A stretch of 40,006 nt of DNA. Source: Phenylobacterium sp. CCH9-H3 (GTDB taxonomy: Bacteria > Pseudomonadota > Alphaproteobacteria > Caulobacterales > Caulobacteraceae). The notes beneath the pieces were generated by a model. It was not told where the DNA came from. It saw nothing but the letters and a program-made list of their open reading frames with translations, and did not search any database. Location of the stretch: the NCBI RefSeq assembly GCF_001557235.1, contig NZ_LSJI01000054.1, positions 1 to 40,006 of the forward strand, in the 5' to 3' direction. The translations under genes were made by a program, and so were the position numbers. Of this stretch, positions 9,140 through 18,051 are shown one piece after another. Numbering within the stretch: position 1 is the stretch's first letter; the number at the start of each line of letters is the position of its first letter.

Positions 9140-9523
9140 TCAGAAGGGCTCGAAGCAGTCGTAGTTGCGCTGGCGGCGGATCCTGTCGCCCTCGAACTCG
9201 AAGAACACGCCGAAGCGGGCCTTCATGGCGTCGCCGGGCTTCAGCGAGCGCAGCGGCACCGCCAGGACGCCCCGCCACAGCACCTCGCAGGCCAGCCGGT
9301 CGCCGTCCTCGATGAGGTTGACGATCTCATAGGTCTCGGCGGTCAGCACGTGCCGGCCGCGGGCGTTCGCCTCCCGAAGTTCCGTCATGGTCCGGCGGGC
9401 GCCGGCCGGAACCAGGGCGTTGGGAAACTCCTCCTGCACCGCATCCTCGGTGAAGAAGGCGAGGCTGTCCCCCCGGGTCTCGATGGCCTTGAGGTAGGCG
9501 CGGACGATGTCGGCGCGGCTCAT
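9140..9523 (-). CDS. NTF2/SnoaL-like small protein
   Basis: The 127-residue protein begins MSRADIVRAYLKAIETRGDSLAFFTEDAVQ and ends in a beta-rich region (VLWRGVLAVPLRSL, ARFGVFFEFEGDRIRRQRNYDCFEP). A start helix, an FFTEDAVQEEFPN cone-lid segment and the closing GDRI-x-RQRNYDC strand are typical of the SnoaL/NTF2-like cone fold, which includes isomerases, hydrolases and simple binding proteins. The function cannot be specified. The reading frame remains open upstream, but only because it overlaps the neighbouring peptidase gene in another frame; ATG 9523, 14 bp after that gene's stop, is the sensible start. It is the last gene of a three-gene minus-strand unit. Confidence 0.75.
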   Translation of the reverse strand: MSRADIVRAYLKAIETRGDSLAFFTEDAVQEEFPNALVPAGARRTMTELREANARGRHVLTAETYEIVNLIEDGDRLACEVLWRGVLAVPLRSLKPGDAMKARFGVFFEFEGDRIRRQRNYDCFEPF

Positions 9524-9537
9524 GGGACGGTGGCCGC

Positions 9538-10530
9538 CTACAGCTTCAGCGCCTGGTCCGTCGCCCGGACCAGGGCGTCGACGATGCCGGGCTCGGTGGA
9601 GGCGTGGCCGGCGTCCCAGACCACCTCGAACCGCGCGTTCGGCCAGGCGGACTTGAGGCGCCAGGCGCTCTCCATGGGGGTCACCACGTCGAAACGGCCC
9701 TGCACGATCCAGCCGGGAATGTCCTTCAGCCGGGCGGCGTTCTGGACCAGCCAGTCGGGGGTGTCGAAGAAGCCGCCGTTGACGAAGAAGTGGCACTCGA
9801 TGCGGGCGAAGGCGATGGCGAAGTCGATCTCGTTGAACTTCGAGGGCCGCGCCTCGGGGCCGCGGATCGAGATGGTGTCGCCTTCCCACTGGCTCCAGGC
9901 GGCCGCGGCCTCGGCCTGGACGCGGCGGTCGGGGCTGGTCAGGCGCTTGTGGTAGGCCGCCATCATGTCGCCGCGCTCGGCCGGCGGGATCGGCGCGCAG
10001 AACCGGGCCCAGGCGTCGGGGAACAGCATCGAGGCGCCGTCCTGGTAGAACCAGCGCAGCTCGCGCTCGGTCACCAGGAAGATGCCGCGCAGGACCAGGC
10101 TTTCGACCCGGTCGGGGTGCTTGATGGCGTAGGCCAGCGCCAGCGTGGAGCCCCAGGAGCCGCCGAACACGCACCACTTCTCGACGCCCAGGTGCTCGCG
10201 CAGCCGCTCGATGTCTTCGATAAGGGACCAGGTGGTGTTGTCCTCGAGGCTGGCGTTGGGGCGGCTCTTGCCGCAGCCCCGCTGGTCGAACAGCGCCATC
10301 CGCCACTTCGCCGGGTCGAAGAACCGCCGCATGGTGGGGTTGATCGCCCCGCCCGGGCCGCCGTGCAGGATGACGCACGGCTTGCCCTTTGGGTTGCCGC
10401 ACTCCTCGTAGAAGATCTCGTGCGGGCCGCCGGTGGACAGCCAGCCGCTGGCGAACGGCTCGTTGTCGGGAAACAGGCCGCGGCGATGGTCGTGCGAGCC
10501 GACGGCGGGGGCCGGGGTGTTTCTTTCCAT
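9538..10530 (-). CDS. pip: Proline iminopeptidase (S33 family)
   Basis: The 330-residue alpha/beta hydrolase removes N-terminal proline from peptides, probably in the cytoplasm since no signal peptide is seen. Motifs are HGGPGG (56-61, oxyanion region), DQRGCGKSRP (82-91), and the nucleophile elbow GGSWGS with Ser125. Asp281 in GRFDVVTP and His309 in DAGHAST complete the triad. Length matches bacterial Pip (about 310-330), and the N terminus SGWLSTGGPHEIFYEECGNPKGKP is the family's usual start. ATG 10530 is preceded by GAAGGG. It follows the epoxide-hydrolase-like gene by 8 bp, so both are likely in one transcript. Confidence 0.93.
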   Translation of the reverse strand: MERNTPAPAVGSHDHRRGLFPDNEPFASGWLSTGGPHEIFYEECGNPKGKPCVILHGGPGGAINPTMRRFFDPAKWRMALFDQRGCGKSRPNASLEDNTTWSLIEDIERLREHLGVEKWCVFGGSWGSTLALAYAIKHPDRVESLVLRGIFLVTERELRWFYQDGASMLFPDAWARFCAPIPPAERGDMMAAYHKRLTSPDRRVQAEAAAAWSQWEGDTISIRGPEARPSKFNEIDFAIAFARIECHFFVNGGFFDTPDWLVQNAARLKDIPGWIVQGRFDVVTPMESAWRLKSAWPNARFEVVWDAGHASTEPGIVDALVRATDQALKL

Positions 10531-10538
10531 GCGCCCTT

Positions 10539-11531
10539 CTACTTCGGGAAGCGCCTGTCCAGCCAGTCCAGCGTGAGGCGGTTCACTTCCTCCGGTTTCT
10601 CCTGCTGTGTCCAGTGGCCCGATCCGCGCACCATATGGGTCTCCAGGTCGCCGATGAAGGCGGGCATGGGCTCGGCCATCGCCGGCGACAGGACGGCGTC
10701 CAGCTCGGCCGTGATCATCAGGCAGGGCAGGCCGTCGATGCGGGTGGGAAGGTCTGCCGACCGCTCCCAGTTGCGGGTGAAGTTCCGATACCAGCTCACC
10801 GGGCCGAAGAAGCCGCCGTCGCGGAAGGCGTCGGCGAACACCGCCAGCTCTTCGGGCGTCAGCAATTGTTCCGGGCCGGTCTGACCGTCCCAGCCGCGGA
10901 GCATGTCGCGGAACGCGAAGTTGGAGCCGCCTTCGCCGTCGCCGGACAGCCCGCCGCCAGCGGGGGCCAGGGCGGCCGGCTTGCGCATGAAAAAGCGCAT
11001 CGTCTTGGCGGTGTCGGCGCCGAGCACGGCTTCCGGCTCGTCCGGGTTCTGGAACCAGACGATGTACATGTCCGGCCCGAAGCGGTTGCGCATGATGGCG
11101 ATGGGGTCCGCGGGAGCGCGGGGGATGAAGGGCGTATTGAGGCCGATGACGCCGGCCACCCGATCCGGATGCATCAGCGGCATCTGCCAGACCACGATGC
11201 CGCCCCAGTCGTGGCCGACGAAGATCGCCTTCTCGACGCCCTGGTGGTCCAGGAGGCCGACGAGGTCGCCGGTCAGGTGCTCCAGGTCGTAGTCCGCGAC
11301 GCCGCCGGGCTTCGACGACAGGCCATAGCCCCGCTGGTCCGGCGCGATCACCCAGCGGCCGGCGTCCCCAAAGGCCTTGATCTGGTGGCGCCAGGAGAAG
11401 GCGAGCTCGGGGAAGCCGTGGCAGAGCACGATCGGCACGCCCTCGCGGGGGCCGGCCTCGTAATAGGCGATCTCGACGCCATTTACAGACGCACGCTTCG
11501 CGGGCGGCATCATGGATTCCAGCGCCGACAT
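10539..11531 (-). CDS. Epoxide-hydrolase-like alpha/beta hydrolase
   Basis: The 330-residue protein has the epoxide hydrolase pattern: HGFPE (38-42, oxyanion motif HGxP), DQRGYGLSSKP (65-75), and the nucleophile elbow VGHDWGG with Asp108. An Asp nucleophile indicates an epoxide hydrolase or dehalogenase rather than a serine esterase. The acid Asp lies in ELDAVLSP and the His in GSGHWTQQEKP near the C terminus. ATG 11531 is chosen because GGGAGGA lies just upstream; the open frame extends further but has no better start. The substrate is unknown. It is the first gene of a unit with pip and the NTF2-like gene. Confidence 0.88.
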   Translation of the reverse strand: MSALESMMPPAKRASVNGVEIAYYEAGPREGVPIVLCHGFPELAFSWRHQIKAFGDAGRWVIAPDQRGYGLSSKPGGVADYDLEHLTGDLVGLLDHQGVEKAIFVGHDWGGIVVWQMPLMHPDRVAGVIGLNTPFIPRAPADPIAIMRNRFGPDMYIVWFQNPDEPEAVLGADTAKTMRFFMRKPAALAPAGGGLSGDGEGGSNFAFRDMLRGWDGQTGPEQLLTPEELAVFADAFRDGGFFGPVSWYRNFTRNWERSADLPTRIDGLPCLMITAELDAVLSPAMAEPMPAFIGDLETHMVRGSGHWTQQEKPEEVNRLTLDWLDRRFPK

Positions 11532-11615
11532 CTCGTCCTCCCATCCGTTTGGCGGCGAGCATGGCCGCAATTGGGGTTTCCCTGAACCCCTCTTGGCCAG
11601 TAGGGCATAGGCACC

Positions 11616-12836
11616 GTGACGTCCGCCAACGCCCCCCACACGCCACCCGCCCGCACGCCCTGGGGTCTGGTGATCCTCTTAGGGTCGCTGACCGCCCTCG
11701 GGCCGCTCGCCATCGACATGTACCTGCCCAGCCTGCCGGCCATCGGCGCGGCGCTGGCGGCCGAACCGTCCCAGACCCAGGCGACCGTGGCCGCCTTCCT
11801 GGCCTTCCTGGCCGGCATGGCGATCGGCCAGCTGATCTATGGCCCGGCTTCGGACCGGCTTGGCCGTCGCGGCCCGATCCTGTTCGGGGTGGTTGTCTTC
11901 GTGCTGGCCTCCATCGGCTGCGCCATGGCCCAGACGGTGGACCAGTTGCTGCTCGGCCGCTTCGTCCAGGCGCTGGGCGCCTGCGCAGGCGGGGTGGTGG
12001 TGCGCGCGGTGGTCCGCGACCAGTTCGACCACACCGACACGGCCCGCATCCTCAGCCTGATGATGCTGATCATGGGCCTCGCGCCGATCCTGGCGCCGAT
12101 GCTGGGCGGCGTGCTGCTGGGGCTGGGCGACTGGTCGTGGAACTTCTGGTTCATGGCGGCCACCGGGGTGGCGATCGGGCTCGCGGCGTTCCTGCGGCTG
12201 AAGGAATCGCGATCCGAGGCGACGGCGCTGCAGGCCAGTCGCGAGAACCCGCTGCAGTCCTATCTGGCGGTCCTGCGCCAACGGCGGCTGGTGGGCTATG
12301 CCCTGTGCGGGGCGCTGAACGGCGCGACGCTGTTCACCTACATCTCGGCCTCGCCGGAGCTGATGATGGGGACCTACGGGATCCCGGTGGCGGTGTTCCC
12401 GTTCGTCTTCGGCCTCAACGCCTTCGCCGTGATCGGCTCCAGCCAGCTCAACCGGCTGGCCCTGCGGCGGGCCACGACCGACGAGGTGCTGTCCCGGGCC
12501 AGCAACGTGGCCCTGGTCTTCGGCGCCTTGCTGGCCCTGGCCGCCCTGACCGGGGTTGGCGGGAAGTGGACGGTGCTGCCGCTGCTGTTCCTGCTGCTGG
12601 GCAGCTACGGCTTCATGCAGGGGAACACCACGGCGGGCGCCCTCAGCGTCGATCCGCTGCGGTCGGGGGCGACCTCGGCCCTGCTGGGCGCGGCCTCGTT
12701 CGCCGCGGGCGCTCTGGCGGCCAGCCTGGCGGGCCTGCTGCACGACGGCACCGCGCGCCCCGTGGCCCTGGTGATGCTGGGCGCCCTGATCGGCTCGGCC
12801 GTATCCCTGCGGATGCTCGCCCTGCGTCCGGAATAG
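11616..12836 (+). CDS. Bcr/CflA family MFS multidrug efflux transporter
   Basis: The 406-residue inner-membrane protein has 12 predicted helices. The family signature lies at the start (LGSLTALGPLAIDMYLPSLP, about 22-41), followed by GPASDRLGRRGPI (MFS motif A) and VVRAVVRDQFD in the loop after helix 4-5, both typical of Bcr/CflA drug:H+ antiporters (bicyclomycin, chloramphenicol and similar substrates). Translation begins at GTG 11616. It is divergent from the epoxide-hydrolase operon, with 84 bp between starts for two promoters, and convergent with the DUF423 gene. Confidence 0.92.
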   Translation: MTSANAPHTPPARTPWGLVILLGSLTALGPLAIDMYLPSLPAIGAALAAEPSQTQATVAAFLAFLAGMAIGQLIYGPASDRLGRRGPILFGVVVFVLASIGCAMAQTVDQLLLGRFVQALGACAGGVVVRAVVRDQFDHTDTARILSLMMLIMGLAPILAPMLGGVLLGLGDWSWNFWFMAATGVAIGLAAFLRLKESRSEATALQASRENPLQSYLAVLRQRRLVGYALCGALNGATLFTYISASPELMMGTYGIPVAVFPFVFGLNAFAVIGSSQLNRLALRRATTDEVLSRASNVALVFGALLALAALTGVGGKWTVLPLLFLLLGSYGFMQGNTTAGALSVDPLRSGATSALLGAASFAAGALAASLAGLLHDGTARPVALVMLGALIGSAVSLRMLALRPE

Positions 12837-12849
12837 CTGCGCTGCCGCC

Positions 12850-13224
12850 TTAGGGATCCACGCCGCGGGCGGACCAGGCCAGCACGCCCCAGCCGATCAG
12901 GAACAGCACGCCGCCGATCGGCGTGATGGCGCCGAACCAGCGCGGCGCGCCGAGGGCCATGGCGTAGAGCGAGCCCGAGAAGACCGCCACGCCCGACAGG
13001 AAGAAGGCCGGGGCCAGCCGCGCGCGTCGCGCGCCGATGTTGATGAAGGTGGCGCAGGCGAACGTGGCCATGGTGTGCATGAAGCCGTAGGTCGACCCCG
13101 TGCGCAGCCACTCCTGCGCCTTGGGATCGGTCACCCCATGGGCGGCGAACGCGCCCACGGCGACGGCGACGAAGCCGCCGATCGCGGCCAGCGTCATCCA
13201 GTTCCGCCGCGTCCAGAACCTCAT
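12850..13224 (-). CDS. DUF423 family small membrane protein
   Basis: A 124-residue protein (from ATG 13224) with four hydrophobic helices. The DUF423/YgdD signature is visible: GGFVAVAVGAFAAHGV near the N terminus, then a TGSTYGFMHTMA segment with conserved Tyr/His, FFLSGVAVFSGSLYAMALG, and a closing TPIGGVLFLIGWGVLAWSA helix. Function is unknown. The upstream GTG 13233 is possible, but GAGGGG sits about 8 bases before ATG 13224, so I prefer the shorter start. It lies 23 bp downstream of the amidase on the same strand and may be co-transcribed. Confidence 0.85.
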   Translation of the reverse strand: MRFWTRRNWMTLAAIGGFVAVAVGAFAAHGVTDPKAQEWLRTGSTYGFMHTMATFACATFINIGARRARLAPAFFLSGVAVFSGSLYAMALGAPRWFGAITPIGGVLFLIGWGVLAWSARGVDP

Positions 13225-13247
13225 CCGCACCACCCCTCAGCCCAGGG

Positions 13248-14672
13248 TCATCCCCATACAGCAGGCCGACGGTCTTTCCAGGGGGCTTCCTTTTCGAGCT
13301 GGGCGGCCAGGCGGAAGAGGGTGGCTTCGTCGGCGTAGCGGCCGGTGAACATCATCCCGATCGGCAGGCCGTTCGCGTCCATCTCCAGCGGCAGGCTCAT
13401 GGACGGCTGACCCGAGAAGTTGAACGGCGGGGTGAACGGGAAGGTTCGGCCCTGGCGGCGGTTCACTTCCTTGGGTTCCAGGTTCACCGGGTCGATGAAG
13501 CCGATCTCGGGCACCGGCGTGCCCAGGACCGGCGTCAGGTAGACGTCCACGTCCTCGAAGAAGGCCAGGGTCTGCCGGTTCAGCATCCGGGTTTCCTGCA
13601 GCGAGCGCATGGCGTCGGCGCCGGTCTGGCGACGGCCGGCCTTCAGCGTCGCCCAGGTGAGGGGCTCCAGCTCATGCTCCTCGGGCTCGCGGCCGACCTG
13701 GGCGATGAGGCGGTCCATGCCGGCCGCGAAGTTGCCGGCGGCGGCGGGACCGCGCGAGGCGTAGAGGGCGCGGTAGTCGATGCCGAGGCCCTTCTCGACC
13801 ACCTCATGGCCCAGGGCCTTCAGCAGGGCGGCGGTGCGTTCGAGGGCGGCCTGGATTTCCGGGTCGATGGGCCGGCCGGAGGGCGTCTCGGACGACCAGG
13901 CGATGCGCAGGCGGCCGGGGCTTCTGGTGATCTCCTCGACGTAGGGGCGGTCCTTCGCCGGTGCGGGATAGGCCTGGTAGGGATCGGCGTAGCCGGTGGC
14001 GTCGAGCATGGCGGCGCTGTCACGGACCGTGCGTGTGACGACGTGGTCGACCACATTGCCGAGGGCGTAGTCGAAGCCGTCGGGCAGGTTCGGGTTGCGG
14101 TCGCGGGTGACCTTCAGGCCCACCAGGCCGCAGCAGGCGGCGGGGATGCGGATGGAGCCCAGCCCGTCGGAGGCGTGGGCCAACGGGACGATGCCGGCCG
14201 CCACGGCGGAGGCCGCGCCGCCGGACGAGCCGCCCGAGATGTGGTTCGGGTTCCAGGGGTTGCGGCAGGCGCCCAGGTGCTGGCCCTCGGTCGTGCCGGT
14301 GATGCCGTATTCCGGCGTGTTGGTCTTGCCCAGCGGCACGACGCCGGCGGCGCGGTAGCGGGCGGTGAGGCCGCCGTCCTCGTCATCGACGATGTGGGCG
14401 GCGAAGCGGCTGCCGAAGCTGCGGGGCCAGCCGGCCACCGGCATGCCCAGGTCCTTGATCAGGAACGGCACGCCGCGGAACGGCCCGTCGGGCAGGGGCC
14501 CGGCCGCCCGCCGGCGGGCGTCGTCATAGCCCTTGTAGACCACGGCGTTCAGGGTCGGGTTGTGGGTCTCGATCCGCTGGATGGCGGCTTCGACCAGTTC
14601 GGCGGGCGTCACCTGCTTCTTGGCCACCAACTCGGCCAGGCCCAGGCCGTCGTACTCGGAATAGTCGTCCAT
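13248..14672 (-). CDS. Amidase-signature family amidase
   Basis: The 474-residue cytoplasmic enzyme carries the Ser-cisSer-Lys triad of the amidase signature family: Lys73 in LIKDLG, GGSSGG at 147-152, and nucleophile Ser173 in SDGLGSIRIPAA. That last motif usually reads TDxGGSIRxPA, so T to S and G to L changes are present but the nucleophile is intact. It hydrolyses a carboxamide to acid and ammonia; the substrate is unknown. The start ATG 14672 shares its A with the TGA of the upstream aminotransferase (TGATG), and GGAG lies 7 bases before it, so the two are translationally coupled and probably act in one pathway. Confidence 0.93.
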   Translation of the reverse strand: MDDYSEYDGLGLAELVAKKQVTPAELVEAAIQRIETHNPTLNAVVYKGYDDARRRAAGPLPDGPFRGVPFLIKDLGMPVAGWPRSFGSRFAAHIVDDEDGGLTARYRAAGVVPLGKTNTPEYGITGTTEGQHLGACRNPWNPNHISGGSSGGAASAVAAGIVPLAHASDGLGSIRIPAACCGLVGLKVTRDRNPNLPDGFDYALGNVVDHVVTRTVRDSAAMLDATGYADPYQAYPAPAKDRPYVEEITRSPGRLRIAWSSETPSGRPIDPEIQAALERTAALLKALGHEVVEKGLGIDYRALYASRGPAAAGNFAAGMDRLIAQVGREPEEHELEPLTWATLKAGRRQTGADAMRSLQETRMLNRQTLAFFEDVDVYLTPVLGTPVPEIGFIDPVNLEPKEVNRRQGRTFPFTPPFNFSGQPSMSLPLEMDANGLPIGMMFTGRYADEATLFRLAAQLEKEAPWKDRRPAVWG

Positions 14673-15949
14673 CAGCGGGCTCCGGCGGAGAGGAAGGCGA
14701 GCTTCTCGACGGGCGACAGGTCGCGGACCTGTTTCCTCAGCGCGGCGAACGCGCCCTCGGCGGCGTCGAGGGTCTGGGCGATGTCGGCGGGCGTCATGGC
14801 CGCGCACAGGAACATGTTGTGCCAGGGGTGCACGTAGACGCCGCGGTGCAGCATCTCGGACGACCAGCAGAAGCCTTTGCGCAGGTCCGGGTCGTCGTCG
14901 AACAGGAATAGGGGCATGACGCCCGGCCCGGTCTGGCGGAAGCCGAAGCCTGCGGCTTCGGCGCGCTCGGCAAGGCCTGTGCGCAGGGTTTGCCCAAGGT
15001 CGGTGATGCGCTCCAGATAGTCGGTCTCGCGGATTAGCCGCAGGGTCTCCAGCGCCGCCGCCATGGTGGCCGCCTGGAACCAGAACGAGCCCGTCACATA
15101 GATCGAGGCGGCGGCGGCGCGGGCCTTGTCATTGCCCAGCATCACCGACAGCGGATGGCCGTTGGCTAGGCACTTGCCCCAGGTGGAGAGGTCCGGCTGC
15201 ACGCCGATGCGGCTCCACGAGCAGTCGCGCGACAGGCGGAAGCCGGCGCGGACCTCGTCGACGATCAGCAGCGCGCCGGTCTGGTCGCAGAGCTCGCGGG
15301 CGCGGCGGGCGTAGGCGGGGTCGGGATCGACCTGGTCGATGAAGGCGTCGTGCTTGAAAGGGGCGGCGAAGACGGCGGCGAGGTCGTCTCCCGCCTTGGC
15401 CACCGCGGCCTCCAGGCTGGCGACGTCGTTGTAATCGCAGAAGATCTGATGCGCCCTGTCGCTGTCGATGACGCCGGCGGGCCGGGGCGTGCACCACGGA
15501 ATCGCGCCGTGGTAGGCGCCCTTGGCCCGGATCAACACGCGGCGCTTCGTATGCGCCCGCGCCGTGGTGAGCGCCATGGTGGTGGCGTCCGTCCCGTTCT
15601 TGCAGAAGATCGCCCAGTCGGCATGGCTGACCATGCGGGTGAGGGCCTCGGCCAGTTCGACCATCAGGCCGGTCGGGCCGGTAAGCGTGTCGCCCCGCTC
15701 GAGCTGGCGGACATAGGCCGCATCGATCTCGGGATGGGCGTAGCCGAACAGATTGGGCCCGTAGGCGCACATGTAGTCGAGGTAGCGCTTCCCGTCGGCG
15801 TCCCAGATGTGGGCGCCTTCGCCGCGCTCGAAGAACTGCGGGTAGTCGTCGGGCAGCAGGCCGACCGACTGGTGGCCATACATCCCGCCCGGGATGACCG
15901 CGGCGGCGCGCTCCCGAAGCTCGCGGTCGTGGCTGTTGCTCCGGCTCAT
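14672..15949 (-). CDS. Class III PLP aminotransferase (GSA-aminomutase-like)
   Basis: The 425-residue PLP enzyme has the glutamate-1-semialdehyde aminomutase/omega-aminotransferase architecture: PGGMYGHQSVG near the N terminus, FCKNGTDATTMAL (about 115-127, phosphate-binding), IVDEVRAGFR (229-238, Asp231 holding the pyridine N), and the Schiff-base Lys259 in STWGKCLANG. It is probably not the haem-pathway HemL, because HemL normally has VIFDEVMTGFR and its operon context differs; a catabolic aminotransferase is more likely. GGGAGG precedes ATG 15949. It is divergent from an MFS carrier and coupled to the amidase, suggesting joint use of an amino/amide compound. Confidence 0.9.
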   Translation of the reverse strand: MSRSNSHDRELRERAAAVIPGGMYGHQSVGLLPDDYPQFFERGEGAHIWDADGKRYLDYMCAYGPNLFGYAHPEIDAAYVRQLERGDTLTGPTGLMVELAEALTRMVSHADWAIFCKNGTDATTMALTTARAHTKRRVLIRAKGAYHGAIPWCTPRPAGVIDSDRAHQIFCDYNDVASLEAAVAKAGDDLAAVFAAPFKHDAFIDQVDPDPAYARRARELCDQTGALLIVDEVRAGFRLSRDCSWSRIGVQPDLSTWGKCLANGHPLSVMLGNDKARAAAASIYVTGSFWFQAATMAAALETLRLIRETDYLERITDLGQTLRTGLAERAEAAGFGFRQTGPGVMPLFLFDDDPDLRKGFCWSSEMLHRGVYVHPWHNMFLCAAMTPADIAQTLDAAEGAFAALRKQVRDLSPVEKLAFLSAGAR

Positions 15950-16039
15950 GGCCCGCCTCCCTTATCGTTGTTCAGGAACAATACGCGCCAGGGGGCGGCT
16001 GTCGACCGCCCCGACGGCGACTCCGTGTAAGCGAAGGCG
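15950..16039. promoter_or_regulatory. Divergent promoter region with inverted repeat
   Basis: These 90 bp separate the aminotransferase and MFS genes and must hold both promoters. A short inverted repeat TTGTT (15968-15972) / AACAA (15977-15981) with a 4-bp centre is a candidate operator. No regulator gene lies next to it. Confidence 0.35.
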
Positions 16040-17203
16040 ATGTCGCTGCCCGTCCGTCTCGGCCTCTTCTACTCGGCGATCTTCGTCGGGACGGGCGCCG
16101 CTTCGCCCTACATGCCGGTGTGGTTCGCGCACCACGGGCTGTCGGGCGCCCAGATCGGGTTGATCCTGTCGCTGCCGATGCTGGCGCGGGCGTTCACGGC
16201 GCCTTTGCTGGCGGTGTGGGCGGACAGCTTCAAGCTGCGGCGCACGGCGCTGAGCTTCCTCAGCCTCGGGGTCGCCGCGGCCTACGCCCTGATGGCGCTG
16301 CCGCTGGGGTTCGGCGGCTGGATGGTGGTCTGGTTCGCCGCCTCGTCGGCCTTCTCGACCATCTCGCCGCTCACCGACGTGATCGTGCTCAACCGGGCCC
16401 GACGGGACGGTTTCAACTACGGCTGGCCACGGGGCATCGGCTCGGTGGCCTTCATCGTCGCCAATGTGGTGATGGGGGCGGTGCTGACCTGGGGCTCGCC
16501 GGACCTGGTGCTGGTGTGGATCACCGCGGCGGTCTCGATTACGGCGCTCGCCGCCCGGTTCCTGCTGCCGCCCGATCCCGTGCACGAGGAGGGGGTCCTG
16601 CCGCGGGCGTCCGACCGGTTCGCCGGCATCGGCGAACTGCTGCGCGATCCCGGGTTCATGACGGCGGTGATCGCCGCCGGACTGATCCAGTCGGCCCACG
16701 CCTTCTACTACAGCTTCTCCACCCTGGTCTGGAAACAGCAGGGCATCCCCGAGAGCCTGACCGGCGTGCTGTGGGGCGTGGGCGTGGCCGCCGAGGTGCT
16801 GTTCATGTGGTTCATGGAGCCGTGGCGGCGGCGGATCGGGCCGCGCAACCTGCTGGTCCTGGGGGGCGCGGCGGCCATGGTGCGCTGGACGGTCCTGGCC
16901 TTCGCGCCGCCGCTCTGGATGATCTTCCCGCTGCAGATCCTGCACGTCCTGACCTATGCCGCGACGTTCCTGGCTTCGCTGCAGCTCGTGGAGCGGCTCT
17001 CGACGCCGCAGAACGCGTCGGCGGCCCAGGCGCTGAACTCGGCGCTGTCCAGCGGCCTGCTGATGGGCCTGGCGACCATGGCCTCTGGCCCGCTGTTCGA
17101 CAGCTTTGGGGCGCAGGGCTATTGGCTGATGACCGCCATGTGCGCGGCCGGCCTGATCGGGGCCGTCCGCCTGTACGGCGTGCGCAAGCTGGACCCCGCC
17201 TGA
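16040..17203 (+). CDS. MFS transporter, HcaT-like
   Basis: The 387-residue protein has 12 predicted helices. The N-terminal LGLFYSAIFVGTGAASPYMPVWFAHHGLSGAQIG and the motif RGIGSVAFIVANVVMG resemble the MFS_1-like/HcaT (3-phenylpropionate permease) branch, in which helix 1 contains a Pro-Tyr-x-P-x-W motif and helix 5 an RxxGSxAFI segment. The substrate is not determined; the name reflects fold similarity only. AAGG lies before ATG 16040. The next gene starts 10 bp after its stop, so the lactonase-like gene is probably in the same transcript. Confidence 0.85.
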   Translation: MSLPVRLGLFYSAIFVGTGAASPYMPVWFAHHGLSGAQIGLILSLPMLARAFTAPLLAVWADSFKLRRTALSFLSLGVAAAYALMALPLGFGGWMVVWFAASSAFSTISPLTDVIVLNRARRDGFNYGWPRGIGSVAFIVANVVMGAVLTWGSPDLVLVWITAAVSITALAARFLLPPDPVHEEGVLPRASDRFAGIGELLRDPGFMTAVIAAGLIQSAHAFYYSFSTLVWKQQGIPESLTGVLWGVGVAAEVLFMWFMEPWRRRIGPRNLLVLGGAAAMVRWTVLAFAPPLWMIFPLQILHVLTYAATFLASLQLVERLSTPQNASAAQALNSALSSGLLMGLATMASGPLFDSFGAQGYWLMTAMCAAGLIGAVRLYGVRKLDPA

Positions 17204-17213
17204 GGAGACGGCC

Positions 17214-17972
17214 ATGACCCTTCGCCTGTTCGGCTGCGTCTGCGGCCAGTTCCACAGCCCCGGGGCCGGCATGGGAATGGCCGGCGAGCGGGTGAGCGTG
17301 CCGATCCCGTTCTATGTGCTGGAACATCCGGACGGCGTCGCCCTGTTCGACTGCGGCCTGCCGGCGGCCATGTGCGACCGCTCCGAGAGCTATCTGAAGG
17401 CGCTGCAGACCCAGGACCTGGACGTCACCCTGACGCCCGAGGAGACCCTGACCTCGCACCTGGAGCGGCTGGATATCGATCCGGCCAGGGTGCGCTACGC
17501 CGTGCTCTCGCACCTGCACTTCGACCACGCCGGGGGTCTGCGGGAGCTGCCGAACGCCACCGTCGTCGTCCAGCGTCGCGAGTGGGAGGCGGGGTTCGAC
17601 CGCGAGGCCTCGCAGCACTACGGCCTGCGCAAGCGCTATTTCGACCTGGGCCATTCGGTGCAGCTGGTCGACGGCGAACATGACCTGTTCGGCGACGGCT
17701 CGGCGGTCTGCATCCCGAGCTTCGGGCATACGCCGGGGCACCAGTCGCTCAGGGTGCGCAGCGGGCAGGGGGACCACATCCTGGTGGGCGACGCCTGCTA
17801 TCACTGCGGGATCGTGGAGAGCCGGCAGTTCCCGGAGTACTCGGACCATCCCGCCATGAACCGCGCGCTCGACGCCCTCTTGGCGCTGCGGGAGGAGCGG
17901 ACGGTGATGGTGTTCGGCCACGACCCCGACCAGTGGGGCGCCCAGCCCGTCCTGCCCGGAACCCGCGGCTGA
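17214..17972 (+). CDS. N-acyl homoserine lactonase-like metallo-hydrolase
   Basis: The 252-residue metallo-beta-lactamase-fold enzyme has the dinuclear-zinc motif HLHFDH (His100, His102, Asp104, His105), a further His in GHTPGHQS (172-176), Asp193 in GDACYH, and His236 in FGHDPDQW. Tyr196 occupies the place of the catalytic Tyr194 of AiiA-type AHL lactonases (DASY versus DACY). Family members open the lactone ring of acyl-homoserine lactones, which suggests quorum quenching, but other lactones are possible. No signal peptide is seen. GGAG lies about 9 bases before ATG 17214, and it is 10 bp downstream of the MFS gene. Confidence 0.85.
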   Translation: MTLRLFGCVCGQFHSPGAGMGMAGERVSVPIPFYVLEHPDGVALFDCGLPAAMCDRSESYLKALQTQDLDVTLTPEETLTSHLERLDIDPARVRYAVLSHLHFDHAGGLRELPNATVVVQRREWEAGFDREASQHYGLRKRYFDLGHSVQLVDGEHDLFGDGSAVCIPSFGHTPGHQSLRVRSGQGDHILVGDACYHCGIVESRQFPEYSDHPAMNRALDALLALREERTVMVFGHDPDQWGAQPVLPGTRG

Positions 17973-18051
17973 CGTCGCGGCGGCTGACGTGGCGACACGG
18001 TTGCGGCGCAGCCCCGCCCCTTCATGATGCCTCCCAAGTGGAGGAGATAAG

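Noticed and set aside
9524..11646. Long upstream extensions of the peptidase and NTF2-like frames
   Set aside because: The extra parts are frame-shifted shadows of the neighbouring genes; proper start codons with ribosome sites exist downstream.
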